From JAVVFH01 sp032250585 (GTDB lineage Bacteria > Pseudomonadota > Gammaproteobacteria > Xanthomonadales > SZUA-36), in assembly GCA_032250585.1 (NCBI GenBank), contig JAVVFH010000100.1, forward strand, positions 1 through 11,681: a stretch of DNA of 11,681 bases. Direction: 5' to 3'. How positions within the stretch are numbered: the first letter of the stretch is position 1; each line of letters starts with the position of its first letter. The notes under the pieces were generated by a model, which ran no database searches, was not told the DNA's origin, and saw only the letters and a program-made list of their open reading frames with translations. Positions 1 to 6,393 of the stretch are shown piece after piece. Both the position numbers and the translations under genes were made by a program.

Positions 1-173
1 CCGTCGTGGCCGACCGCCCTGAAGCCTGGAAAGACGATCTCGCAATCTTCCGACAGGCAGGACTTCACATGCTCCGCGTCGCCGGGAACGAGCGCCTCGT
101 CCAACAGTTCCAGTACCCGCTGTTTTTTCCACTGCGAACCCAGCATCGACATGTTGATCTCCTCTTCGCTCAT
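1..173 (-). CDS. SnoaL/NTF2-like protein, N-terminal part (cut by left edge)
   Basis: The reading frame is open from the ATG at 173 to the window edge, giving 57 residues. It holds an amphipathic first helix (WKKQRVLELLDEAL), a PGDAEHVKSCLSEDCEIVF segment and a PGFRAVGHDG turn. This is the usual opening of SnoaL-like NTF2-fold domains: helix, 'gD...l..l..d..i.fPg', then 'G..G'. Such small cone-shaped proteins act as isomerases, cyclases, hydratases or ligand binders, and which applies here cannot be told without the C-terminal half. Two starts are possible. The ATG at 173 has AAGGA 8 nt upstream; the in-frame ATG at 152 has AGGAG about 6 nt upstream and may be the true start. It lies 39 nt after the methyltransferase stop on the same strand, so it is probably the next gene of that operon. 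Confidence 0.6.
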   Translation of the reverse strand, partial: MSEEEINMSMLGSQWKKQRVLELLDEALVPGDAEHVKSCLSEDCEIVFPGFRAVGHD

Positions 174-212
174 TTCCGTAATCCTTCATTCAATGGCGCG
201 GCCGTCATTGAC

Positions 213-1373
213 CTATTTGCGCGCGGTAAACAGGAACCACTCGCCCGCGCCGGCAAAGTCCCCGCACTGAAACTTGCCGGTCCGGCCCTTGGCATCGGCC
301 AGGGCACTCGGCGCCAGCGTGGGCAGCACCTTGTCGCGGTCGAAACCGGCTTCGGCGGCGAGGTCGTGGTAGTCGATGTCGTGGGACGGGCCCCAGAAGG
401 GCTCGTTGTTGTTGTAGGTATCCCAGTCCATGATGAACTCGTCGAAGGGATCCTCCATGGCCGCGTAGGGAGGCGTCTCCAGGTGCACCATCAGCCCGCC
501 CGGCTTGAGCAGCCGGTGGCATTCGCGAACGATGTTCCTGATCGCCTTCGCGGAGGTCTCGTGGAGCAGGATCTGCGAGACGATCAGATCGAAGCTCTCA
601 TCCTCGAAGTTCGTCTTCTCGGCGTTTTGCTGGAAGAAGTGCACGCGCTTGCCAAGAGCTTCGGCGCGGGCGTGGGCATAGCGCAGCACCGGCGCGGCCA
701 CGTCGATGCCGTAGACCTCTGCTTCCGAATAGGCGTCCACCCAGGGTAGTGTGCTGTGCCCCACGGTACAACCCATGTCGAGAATCGTCTCGGGCTTGAA
801 GTCCGGGTACTGGTTGCGAACCCAGTTGACCGCCGAATCGCCCATGTCGGAATTGAGCGGTCCGGCCCGGCCCATGGTGTAGATGTAGACAGCACGGTCG
901 TAGATGGCACCCGCGGCCACGTCGTCTTCCTTCAGTTCAGTGTGATAGCCGCCGGGCTGGCAGTGGATGTCGACAGCGGCGTGATAGCGGGGCAGTTCCA
1001 TGCCCGGGTCCAGTTTGAGCGAGCCTAGCGGCTTGCCCTGATTCACCCGGCGAGCCTTTTCGATCAGTTCGTCGAGCTGGCGGTCCACCGAGTGGGACAC
1101 CGAGTCCCACATCATCTCCTGGCTGGTCCGCTGCAGCGAGCTCCAGAACTGGTAGTAACGATCCCGCGCCATGGCCTTGCGCACCTCGTAGCGGTTCGCA
1201 GGATCCCGCCCGTGCTTTTCCCGGAAAGCGGGCAGGACGCGATCGTCGTAGGTCTGACGGTTGCCGGGCGAAACCCGGTTGGCCAGGTAAACCTTGAACG
1301 ACTGAACGAACTCCTGGCGCGCCGCCTCGTCGTGGCTGGGCTTGGGCAGGATTTCGTGTTGGACTTGGGACAT
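213..1373 (-). CDS. Class I SAM-dependent methyltransferase with N-terminal extension
   Basis: A 386-residue protein. The C-terminal half has a Rossmann methyltransferase core: motif I ILDMGCTVG (197-205), the acidic end of strand 2 at YGIDV (221-225), QNAEKTNF (249-256), motif IV-like FDLIVSQILLHE (261-272) and RLLKPGGLMV (287-296). These bind S-adenosylmethionine and place it in the Methyltransf_11/25 type, usually small-molecule methyltransferases. The first ~150 residues precede the core, are charged and largely helical, and match no domain I can name; a plain core enzyme is about 200-250 residues. I chose the ATG at 1373 because AGGAGG (1382-1387 on the minus strand) lies 8 nt upstream; the longer frame to 1412 lacks this. 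It starts 57 nt after the small acidic gene and ends 39 nt before the SnoaL-like gene. The acceptor is unknown. Confidence 0.9.
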   Translation of the reverse strand: MSQVQHEILPKPSHDEAARQEFVQSFKVYLANRVSPGNRQTYDDRVLPAFREKHGRDPANRYEVRKAMARDRYYQFWSSLQRTSQEMMWDSVSHSVDRQLDELIEKARRVNQGKPLGSLKLDPGMELPRYHAAVDIHCQPGGYHTELKEDDVAAGAIYDRAVYIYTMGRAGPLNSDMGDSAVNWVRNQYPDFKPETILDMGCTVGHSTLPWVDAYSEAEVYGIDVAAPVLRYAHARAEALGKRVHFFQQNAEKTNFEDESFDLIVSQILLHETSAKAIRNIVRECHRLLKPGGLMVHLETPPYAAMEDPFDEFIMDWDTYNNNEPFWGPSHDIDYHDLAAEAGFDRDKVLPTLAPSALADAKGRTGKFQCGDFAGAGEWFLFTARK

Positions 1374-1430
1374 CGTGTGTTCCTCCTCAGATGGTTTGGC
1401 CTGGTTCGGCAACCGGAGCCGGCGCGGTCC

Positions 1431-1747
1431 TCAAGACCGGGTCACTTCCTCGACAAAGCGTTCGTAGCCTTCGTCGCTCTCGCCGCTTTCACGCGATTGT
1501 AGTTCGTGGTGGATGATTCTCAGGATGCGCTCCAGATACTCCTCGCGCCAGACTTCGCGCTGGGCCTGGACGTCCTCGTCGGGGGCGAACGACTCGATCT
1601 CGTCGCGATCGAGAACGCCGTGCTTTTCGATCAGGCGCTCGAGAGTATCCAGCCGGTCTCGGGTCACCGCGAGTTCGCCAGCGACCGCCATGAGCATGGA
1701 AACCAGCATGTCGACTTCGTGGTTCTCGAAAAAGTATGGGCGCCTTC
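1431..1747 (-). CDS. Small acidic helical protein of unknown function, C-terminal part, broken by assembly gap
   Basis: The frame is open from the N run at 1748 down to a stop at 1431, giving about 105 residues (beginning RRPYFFENHEVDML). An internal ATG at 1709 would give only 92 residues, but the frame upstream of it still looks coding, so the start lies beyond the gap. The protein is rich in Glu, Arg and Leu. It has a hydrophobic helix (MLVSMLMAVAGELAV), then RDRLDTLERLIEKHGVL, DRDEIESFAPDE and a long charged helix ending near YLERILRIIHHELQS. That pattern suggests a helical, possibly oligomerising protein. I do not recognise the family and give no function. It sits between the aminotransferase and methyltransferase genes in the same orientation, so it is probably co-transcribed. 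Confidence 0.7.
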
Positions 1748-1757
1748 NNNNNNNNNN
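1748..1757. other. Assembly gap (10 N)
   Basis: Ten unresolved bases. The coding frames on its two sides are out of phase by one base if the gap is exactly 10. The true missing length would have to be 2 modulo 3 (for example 8 or 11) to join them, so the 10 N are probably a placeholder of unknown size. Confidence 0.99.
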
Positions 1758-1861
1758 TTGGCTCTGCGTGACATGGCGGTGAATGCCTCCATCAGCTCTT
1801 TTCGGTTGGCGAAGGCACGGCGGGCTGGAGAGCCGTCGCTTGCCGGTTCAGAGTTGATCAT
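1758..1861 (-). CDS. Probable N-terminal part of the small acidic protein, upstream of the gap
   Basis: From an ATG at 1861 the minus strand reads MINSEPASDG..., then FANRKELMEAFTAMSRRA, and runs into the N gap. The last ~18 residues look helical and protein-like and would fuse naturally to the 1431-1747 segment to give a protein of roughly 140 residues. There is no clear Shine-Dalgarno before 1861. The same frame stays open upstream to an ATG at 1978, but that stretch is low-complexity and contains two stem-loops. A later start at 1792 (MEAFTAMSRRA) is also possible. Confidence is low because frame continuity across the gap cannot be checked. Confidence 0.35.
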
Positions 1862-1919
1862 GCAAGATTCGTGCAAGCGGCAGGGTGCGCCGGAACCTCC
1901 TGAAATCCCACCGTCTTCA

Positions 1920-1937
1920 CCCTCCAGCGATGGAGGG
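1920..1937. other. Stem-loop in the aminotransferase/small-gene spacer
   Basis: CCCTCCA and TGGAGGG form a perfect 7-bp inverted repeat around a 4-nt loop (GCGA on the plus strand, TCGC in the minus-strand transcript). It lies downstream of the aminotransferase stop and upstream of the small acidic gene. No U-run follows in the transcribed direction, so it is not a standard intrinsic terminator. It could be an mRNA-processing or stability element. Confidence 0.4.
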
Positions 1938-1946
1938 CTCCCCGCC

Positions 1947-1970
1947 CCCTGTTCCATGGTTGAAACAGGG
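1947..1970. other. Second stem-loop in the same spacer
   Basis: CCCTGTT and AACAGGG are a 7-bp inverted repeat around a 10-nt loop, placed 9 nt from the previous stem-loop. Two adjacent hairpins in a 184-bp spacer (1862-2045) within an otherwise tightly packed operon suggest a post-transcriptional break or an attenuator between the aminotransferase and the genes after it. No poly-U tract is present. Confidence 0.35.
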
Positions 1971-2045
1971 TGCTCCAAACAAGGTCAGCCCTGCGCCGGC
2001 GGTCCCGGCGGCGCGAGCACCAAGTTCGATCGAGAGCCGGCCGGG

Positions 2046-3416
2046 TCAGCACCACTTCCGCGCGACCACCTCAAGGGCACGATCCAGGGCCGCTAGGCCC
2101 TGATCGATCTCGGTTTGCTCGATCGTGAACGGCGGGCCGACCTTGATGGTATTAGGCACGAACCCACCCAAAAGGACGCCTTGGGCGGCGCACTCGGCGG
2201 CCACCAGATTGTGGGGATGGCCGGAGAGGTCACCGGTGAATCCGGTGTGGCGGTCCTCAGGGATGATGGGTTCGCCGCGGCCATTGACCAGGTCGACGGC
2301 GTAGTACATGCCGGCGCCGGCTACCCGTCCGACGCAGGCGTGCCGTTTGGCTAGCCGGTCTAGCCCGCGCTTGAGGTACGCGCCGAGTTCGCGCGCCTGA
2401 GTGAGAATATGGTGCCCGAGCATGTACTCGAGGTTGCCCACGATGGTGGCGCAGACCAGCGGATGCCCGTCCCAGGTGCTCCCGCTCCAGAAGCGGGCGC
2501 GGTCGAAATACTCGGCGATCTTCCCGGCGGCGACCACGCCGCCGGCCGGCAGGAACGAACCGTTGATGCCCTTTCCGACCACCATCAGGTCAGGATAAAT
2601 GCCCGGGTTGAGCTGGTAGCCGAACCATTCACCGAGGCGGCCGAAGCCGCAGAGCACCTCGTCGTCGATCCAGAGAAACCCCTTGCGCCGGGAGAGCTCG
2701 CGCAGGGCCGGGTAATAGTCGACGTGGGGCATCAGCCCGGCGGCCCCGAACATCGGTTCGGTGATCACCCCGGCGATGTTCTCGGCGCCGACGGCATCGA
2801 TGATCTGTTCGGTTGCGGCGATCGACGGTAGGGTCCCGGAGGCTTCAAAGTCAGCCGCCTCCGGTGCCGGGATCGGCACGAAGCCCGGCGCGGGGAAGCC
2901 GGGCACATCCCGGACCCGCCCCAGGTCGTCGGCGGGGTTGAGGCTGTTGCGATAGCCCCTAAGCCAGGTTGCGCCCACGGTGGAGCCGTGAAAGGAATGG
3001 GCCTGAGTCAGGATGACCGAGCGGCTGGTGTACAGCCGCGCCATGTTCATCGCGGACTCGGCCGCCTCGGTCCCGGAGGCGAAGATCCGGACCCGGCCAG
3101 CCCAGTCCTCGCCGCCCAGGATGTCCTCGATGATGAGTTTCGCGGCGCGGGCGCGGTACTCGTTGGCCATGCCGAAGAACACGTGGCCGTAGCGGCCCAT
3201 GGCTTCTTCCAGCGCCTCGACGACCGCCGGATGGCGGTGCCCCATGCTGTCGGAAATCAGCTGGCTCTGGAAATCCAGCAGCCGTGTGCCGTCGACCAGT
3301 TCGATGTAATTGCCTTCGGCCCGGGCCACCGCAGTGAAAGCGTACTCGGCCTGGGCCTGCACGTTGTGCAGGTAGTAGGCCCGGTCCCACTGCTCGATGC
3401 GGCTCCAGTCGGTCAT
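2046..3416 (-). CDS. Class III PLP-dependent aminotransferase
   Basis: A 456-residue protein, a normal length for class III (fold type I) transaminases. Visible motifs are the phosphate-binding SGTEA (114-118), SFHG (141-144) stacking on the PLP ring, IDDEVLCGFGR (250-260) with Asp252 expected to contact the pyridine nitrogen, and VVGKGINGSFLPAGGV (279-294) with Lys282 as the Schiff-base lysine. All key residues are present, so the enzyme should be active. The family moves an amino group between an omega-amine, beta-amino acid or amino-ketone and a keto acid; the substrate cannot be read from the motifs. The ATG at 3416 is preceded by AAGGAG with a 6-nt spacer. The gene follows the hydrolase-like gene by 43 nt and shares its orientation, so it is very likely in the operon with the flavoprotein. 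Confidence 0.95.
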   Translation of the reverse strand: MTDWSRIEQWDRAYYLHNVQAQAEYAFTAVARAEGNYIELVDGTRLLDFQSQLISDSMGHRHPAVVEALEEAMGRYGHVFFGMANEYRARAAKLIIEDILGGEDWAGRVRIFASGTEAAESAMNMARLYTSRSVILTQAHSFHGSTVGATWLRGYRNSLNPADDLGRVRDVPGFPAPGFVPIPAPEAADFEASGTLPSIAATEQIIDAVGAENIAGVITEPMFGAAGLMPHVDYYPALRELSRRKGFLWIDDEVLCGFGRLGEWFGYQLNPGIYPDLMVVGKGINGSFLPAGGVVAAGKIAEYFDRARFWSGSTWDGHPLVCATIVGNLEYMLGHHILTQARELGAYLKRGLDRLAKRHACVGRVAGAGMYYAVDLVNGRGEPIIPEDRHTGFTGDLSGHPHNLVAAECAAQGVLLGGFVPNTIKVGPPFTIEQTEIDQGLAALDRALEVVARKWC

Positions 3417-3459
3417 GGACGTCTCCTTATGGAAACTTGGGCTACGTACCGACGAGCAT

Positions 3460-4254
3460 TCATGCCGCCAGGAACTCCTCCAGCGCCGAAGCAACGCCCT
3501 CCGGGTCCAGATCCGGTTCGAAGTTGGCGCCCCGGATGACCCGGGAGTGCGCGTCCGGCCGGGCCCGGCAGGCCCGCTCGAAGTACGGCCAGAGCACATC
3601 GTCGTTGGCGACCATCAGCAGAACTGGACAGCTCACCCTTTCAAACAGCGCGGGAAAATCCTGGTCCCAGACCGCCTTGTAGGCCTGCACCCGGCCGCGC
3701 CAGGCCCGCACCGTGTCGGTCAGTTCCCGGTGATGAAGCTCAAGCGATGCGTCGGCGCCGAGCCCGGCCAGATAGTCCCAGGTCTGGCCGAGGTAGGTGC
3801 CGTCGCGCGTGGGCGCGAAGGGCTCTGAGAAGTGCTTGCGGAACTCCTCGCGCTCTACCTGCGTGAGCTGAACCGGTCCGATCATTGCCAGCGATGCCAC
3901 GCGGCCGGGATGGCCGGCGGCGATCTCCACCGCAGTGCATGCCCCGGTATGGTGGCCGACCAAGTGAAAGTGCTCAATGCCCAGTCCGTCCAGGGTCTCC
4001 AGCAGCACCTCGCAGTAGTATCCGATCGCCGGCACCTCTTCGGGGTCGTAGGATCCGCCAAAGCCAGGGGTGTCCGGCGCGACCAGGTCCCGGCTTCCGG
4101 CAAGCTTTTCCATCACCCGTTCCCACATCGCCGAGGAGCTCGCGGTTTGATGGAGGAATACCATCGGTTCGCCGCGGGAATCGGCGCCGGCCAGGTGGCG
4201 GTAGTGGACCTGGCCGTTCCCGGTGTGGACGTAGCCCTTGCGGATTCTGTTCAT
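3460..4254 (-). CDS. Alpha/beta-fold hydrolase-like protein with altered catalytic triad
   Basis: A 264-residue protein with the alpha/beta hydrolase layout: MVFLHQTASSSAMW (31-44) in the oxyanion-hole region, DTPGFGGS (61-68), the nucleophile-elbow strand FHLVGHHTGA (96-105), and VLLMVANDDVLWPYF (211-225) around the usual acid position (Asp218/219). The elbow reads G-H-H-T-G, so His102 stands where Ser, Cys or Asp is expected. The C-terminal catalytic His is replaced: IRGANFEPDLDPEG (240-253) has Asn where 'GH' normally lies. Only the acid of the triad remains. It may be a non-hydrolytic family member (lyase, isomerase or binding protein) rather than an esterase. The ATG at 4254 overlaps the flavoprotein stop (ATGA), implying translational coupling and a shared pathway. 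Confidence 0.9.
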   Translation of the reverse strand: MNRIRKGYVHTGNGQVHYRHLAGADSRGEPMVFLHQTASSSAMWERVMEKLAGSRDLVAPDTPGFGGSYDPEEVPAIGYYCEVLLETLDGLGIEHFHLVGHHTGACTAVEIAAGHPGRVASLAMIGPVQLTQVEREEFRKHFSEPFAPTRDGTYLGQTWDYLAGLGADASLELHHRELTDTVRAWRGRVQAYKAVWDQDFPALFERVSCPVLLMVANDDVLWPYFERACRARPDAHSRVIRGANFEPDLDPEGVASALEEFLAA

Positions 4255-5324
4255 GACCGCTCTTCCTCGGGCAGACCGAGTGCGCCTGGATTCATGCGGC
4301 CATGTTCGTCGACCAGAGCCTTGACATCCTTGAGCAGTTGCCAGAGCGGCTCGTTGGCCATCATCTCGCCGTACGGGTAGAAGCGGGCAAGCTGGAGATG
4401 GCAGCACCCGTGGGAATCCATGAGATCGCGCAATTCCTCGCGCAGGCCGAGCGCGACCTTGCGTTTCTCGGGCTCGGGTGAGCGCCCCTTCCACTTCTCG
4501 CGGAACTGGAGCTCGATCCGGTCGAGCCGGAACTGCTGGATCTCGTCGTACCAGTAGAAGCTCGGCTCGATGACGAATTCGCTGCCCGAAAAGCAGGTCA
4601 GATACGAGGTGCGAATACCGTGCTCTTCCATCAGGGAGCGGTTGGCCTCGAAGAACGCCTCCACCGCTGCGCCCACCTGCTGGGCCCGGGACAGTGGCAT
4701 GAAGCCGTGTACCGGAAGCCAGATCTCGCCGTTGCCGCCGAGCAGCACCGCGCTCACCCCATCGAAGGGGGCAGCGTTGAACACCGTGGGCAGGCTGTTG
4801 TCGATCTCCACCCCGCCCTTGTCCAGGCACACCCGGCGGGCGATCCGCAGCTTGCCGGCGGCAAGCTGGCGGCTGGCGCCCTCGCAGACCAGGTGTAGGG
4901 AAAAGTTGACGCCGCGCAGCACCTTGCGGCCGCTGCACGCCACGCGCACGGCGTCGCGTAGGCCAGCGAGCGTGCTGTTGCCCGAGCGCACCACTTCGAG
5001 CAGGGTTTTCAGGCTCTGTTTGAAGGAAAAGCCGCGGTCTTCGAAGGTCTTGTTGTAGTAGGGGTCGAAGCCGTAACACTCGGCAGTCACGCCGAGCCTG
5101 GCCAATTCTATCTGGGCGGCCAGCATGTCCTCGAGCCGATCGTAGCCGAAGGATGCCGTCAGAATCGACCCGGGCCAGGGCAGCAGACGCAGCACCACCC
5201 GGGCCTTGACCCCGAAAGCGCCGGTGTCGGCGGTGAAGATCCCGGCCAGGTCGGGTCCGAAATGGCGGTAGAAGGGACTGCCGTGCTTGTGCGCCCAGGA
5301 CCCGGTGCGGACCACCCGGCCGTC
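4251..5324 (-). CDS. FAD-linked oxidase, C-terminal substrate-binding/cap portion
   Basis: About 357 residues in the second frame. It opens with the end of the FAD domain: DGRVVRTG, then FGPDLAGIFTADTGAFGV, the 'G.f.GdtGafGV.t.a' segment typical of PCMH-type FAD domains. The cap domain follows, and it ends with DEHGRMNPGALGL, matching the C-terminal 'G.lNPGk.g' loop that contacts the isoalloxazine ring. The region corresponding to the Tyr-Arg pair of vanillyl-alcohol oxidase reads LQLARFYP here, so a para-cresol-type substrate should not be assumed. No ribosome-binding site is visible for independent translation of this piece. Its TGA overlaps the ATG of the alpha/beta hydrolase-like gene. 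Confidence 0.85.
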   Translation of the reverse strand, partial: DGRVVRTGSWAHKHGSPFYRHFGPDLAGIFTADTGAFGVKARVVLRLLPWPGSILTASFGYDRLEDMLAAQIELARLGVTAECYGFDPYYNKTFEDRGFSFKQSLKTLLEVVRSGNSTLAGLRDAVRVACSGRKVLRGVNFSLHLVCEGASRQLAAGKLRIARRVCLDKGGVEIDNSLPTVFNAAPFDGVSAVLLGGNGEIWLPVHGFMPLSRAQQVGAAVEAFFEANRSLMEEHGIRTSYLTCFSGSEFVIEPSFYWYDEIQQFRLDRIELQFREKWKGRSPEPEKRKVALGLREELRDLMDSHGCCHLQLARFYPYGEMMANEPLWQLLKDVKALVDEHGRMNPGALGLPEEERS

Positions 5325-5859
5325 AGGCCAGTACGACCTCGAGCCCGAGAACGCTCTCGGCGACCGTGTGATTGTCGCCAGAGCCAAGAAACAAGCTGTT
5401 CTGCGAGATCGCCCCGCCGACCGTGGCATACATGCCCGACAAGGGACCGTAGTAGGGCGTGCGCACGCCCTTTTGCTTGAGCGCCTCGACCAGCTTCTTC
5501 CAGGTACAGCCCGCCTCAACAACGACATACATGTCCTCGGTGTTGATCTCGACGATCCGGTCGAGGCGCTTGCTATCCACGATCACGCAGCCCGCGCACG
5601 GCGGTGTGTAGCCGCGGGTGTAGGACATTCCGCCGCCGCGCGGGATCACGGCGCAGCCGGCCCCGGTGATCGCGGCCACGACTTGGGAGAGCTCCTCGGT
5701 GCTGCCGGGAAGCACCACCGCCTCGGCGACCTCGTAGGGCAGGTAGCTTAGATCCCTGGAGTGATAGTCCCGATCGGACGGATCGGTTAGTACGTTTTGC
5801 GCACCGACGATGCCGGCCAGAGCGCGGGCTAGCAAGAGATTTTCGGCGGATGTAGACAT
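5323..5859 (-). CDS. FAD-linked oxidase, N-terminal FAD-binding (PCMH) portion
   Basis: 178 residues beginning MSTSAENLLLARAL. The PCMH FAD-binding domain shows DYHSRDLSYLPYEVAEAVVLP (31-51), the pyrophosphate loop PRGGGMSYTRGYTP (73-86), the 'D.kRLdRIveIn' strand (95-106), YVVVEAGCTW (111-120), and GPLSGMYATVGGAISQNS (138-155) followed by a Ser-Gly-Asp-Asn loop and SVLGLEVVLA. This family oxidises alcohols, phenols or hydroxy acids with oxygen or an electron carrier as acceptor. I chose the ATG at 5859 because a GGGGAG stretch lies about 9 nt upstream. The longer frame start at 5919 falls inside the sigma-54 promoter core and cannot be the start of a transcript from it. Confidence 0.88.
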   Translation of the reverse strand: MSTSAENLLLARALAGIVGAQNVLTDPSDRDYHSRDLSYLPYEVAEAVVLPGSTEELSQVVAAITGAGCAVIPRGGGMSYTRGYTPPCAGCVIVDSKRLDRIVEINTEDMYVVVEAGCTWKKLVEALKQKGVRTPYYGPLSGMYATVGGAISQNSLFLGSGDNHTVAESVLGLEVVLA

Positions 5860-5907
5860 GGCCTTTTGCTCCCCTGGTGGACGGGCTGCAGGAATGCCCA
5901 AGCCGGA

Positions 5908-5923
5908 TGCAAACGACATGCCA
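5908..5923 (-). promoter_or_regulatory. Sigma-54 (RpoN) -24/-12 promoter, leftward
   Basis: The minus strand reads TGGCATG-TCGT-TTGCA. The family consensus is TGGCACG-N4-TTGC(A/T); only one core base differs, and the GG and GC doublets are separated by exactly 10 nt. The start of transcription would be near 5897, giving a leader of about 38 nt before the flavoprotein ATG at 5859, with its Shine-Dalgarno inside that leader. The geometry and position support a real promoter. It needs RpoN and an AAA+ enhancer-binding activator, neither of which is in the window. Confidence 0.7.
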
Positions 5924-6167
5924 GCGCCACCCCGGTGCGCCCAGTATGCTGAAACTTAAAGAGTTCGACAGATTCCAGGGAGCGTGCCTGCCGAGAATCC
6001 GTTCCAGCAATGAAACGGGCGCAAGCCGGTGCGTTGCACGGCCCGATACCGCGCCCCACCTGGATCCGAAGGCTCCTTGTCCGTTCGCAGCGGCGGTCCG
6101 AAAACGGCGATCCGGGCAGCGAAACCATGCGCACGGAATAGAAACATCACTGTAACGGCGTGGAAAC

Positions 6168-6193
6168 GGCCGGCCCTTCTACGGGTGTCGGCC
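6168..6193. promoter_or_regulatory. Candidate upstream activator dyad
   Basis: GGCCG (6168-6172) and CGGCC (6189-6193) form an interrupted dyad, with an inner CCC (6174-6176) and GGG (6183-6185). It lies about 124-149 bp upstream of the predicted rightward start and about 270-300 bp upstream of the leftward one. Those are distances at which sigma-54 enhancer-binding proteins bind, so one site could serve both promoters. The match is structural only; no known activator consensus is seen. Confidence 0.25.
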
Positions 6194-6290
6194 GGGCCCG
6201 CTTCTGCCCCTTGGAATCTGGTTCAAATTCTTTCAGACTGAGCAACTTACCCTTTCATCGACGGATCCGGGCCGGTCCCTCCGGGAGGGT

Positions 6291-6306
6291 TGGCACGACT
6301 ATTGCT
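6291..6306 (+). promoter_or_regulatory. Sigma-54 (RpoN) -24/-12 promoter, rightward
   Basis: TGGCACG-ACTA-TTGCT matches the sigma-54 consensus TGGCACG-N4-TTGC(A/T) at every core position, with GG and GC 10 nt apart. Transcription would start near 6317. The first well-supported gene (DUF1329, ATG 6591) is about 274 nt further, an unusually long leader that contains a possible small ORF. A perfect core in a divergent intergenic region upstream of a catabolic operon makes a chance match unlikely. Confidence 0.8.
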
Positions 6307-6393
6307 GCTGCAACGGTGAACTTCGACACGAGACCTGAGAGCCTGTGGCCCACCCGCGCCGAACTTCAAACGACTTCTAAGGAGTTGCTTGCC

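Larger units (their letters stand above)
4251..5859 (-). pseudogene. FAD-linked oxidase gene, whole span, split by a one-base frameshift
   Basis: Two overlapping minus-strand frames together encode one FAD-linked oxidase of about 535 residues, the usual size for the vanillyl-alcohol oxidase/PCMH/GlcD superfamily. The first frame ends ...LGLEVVLA-stop at 5323-5325; the second resumes DGRVVRTGSWA from 5324. Removing one T (position 5325, plus-strand A) restores a continuous GLEVVLADGRVV, exactly the expected family motif. Everything on both sides looks intact and conserved, so a sequencing or assembly error in a draft contig, or a very recent mutation, is more likely than a decayed gene. It is the first gene downstream of the leftward sigma-54 promoter. 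Confidence 0.85.

Noticed and set aside
6..749. 247-residue plus-strand frame at the left end
   Set aside because: It overlaps the methyltransferase core and the SnoaL-like start on the other strand, both supported by motifs and ribosome-binding sites.
1858..2055. 65-residue minus-strand frame in the spacer after the aminotransferase
   Set aside because: Arginine-rich, low-complexity frame through two stem-loops with no start signal; no sign of a real protein.
5315..5335. Programmed +1 frameshift at GCC-UGA-C in the flavoprotein gene, like prfB
   Set aside because: UGA followed by C resembles the release factor 2 site, but the slippery CUU and the closely placed internal Shine-Dalgarno are missing, and this enzyme family is not known to use recoding. 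An indel error is simpler.
5860..5919. Longer start of the flavoprotein at 5919 (MSFASG...)
   Set aside because: Its ATG lies within the -24/-12 promoter element, upstream of the predicted transcript start; the added residues are not conserved-looking.
6211..6239. Sigma-70-like pair TTGGAA / CAGACT with 17-nt spacing
   Set aside because: The -10 box matches only 3 of 6 bases; the nearby sigma-54 core is far stronger.
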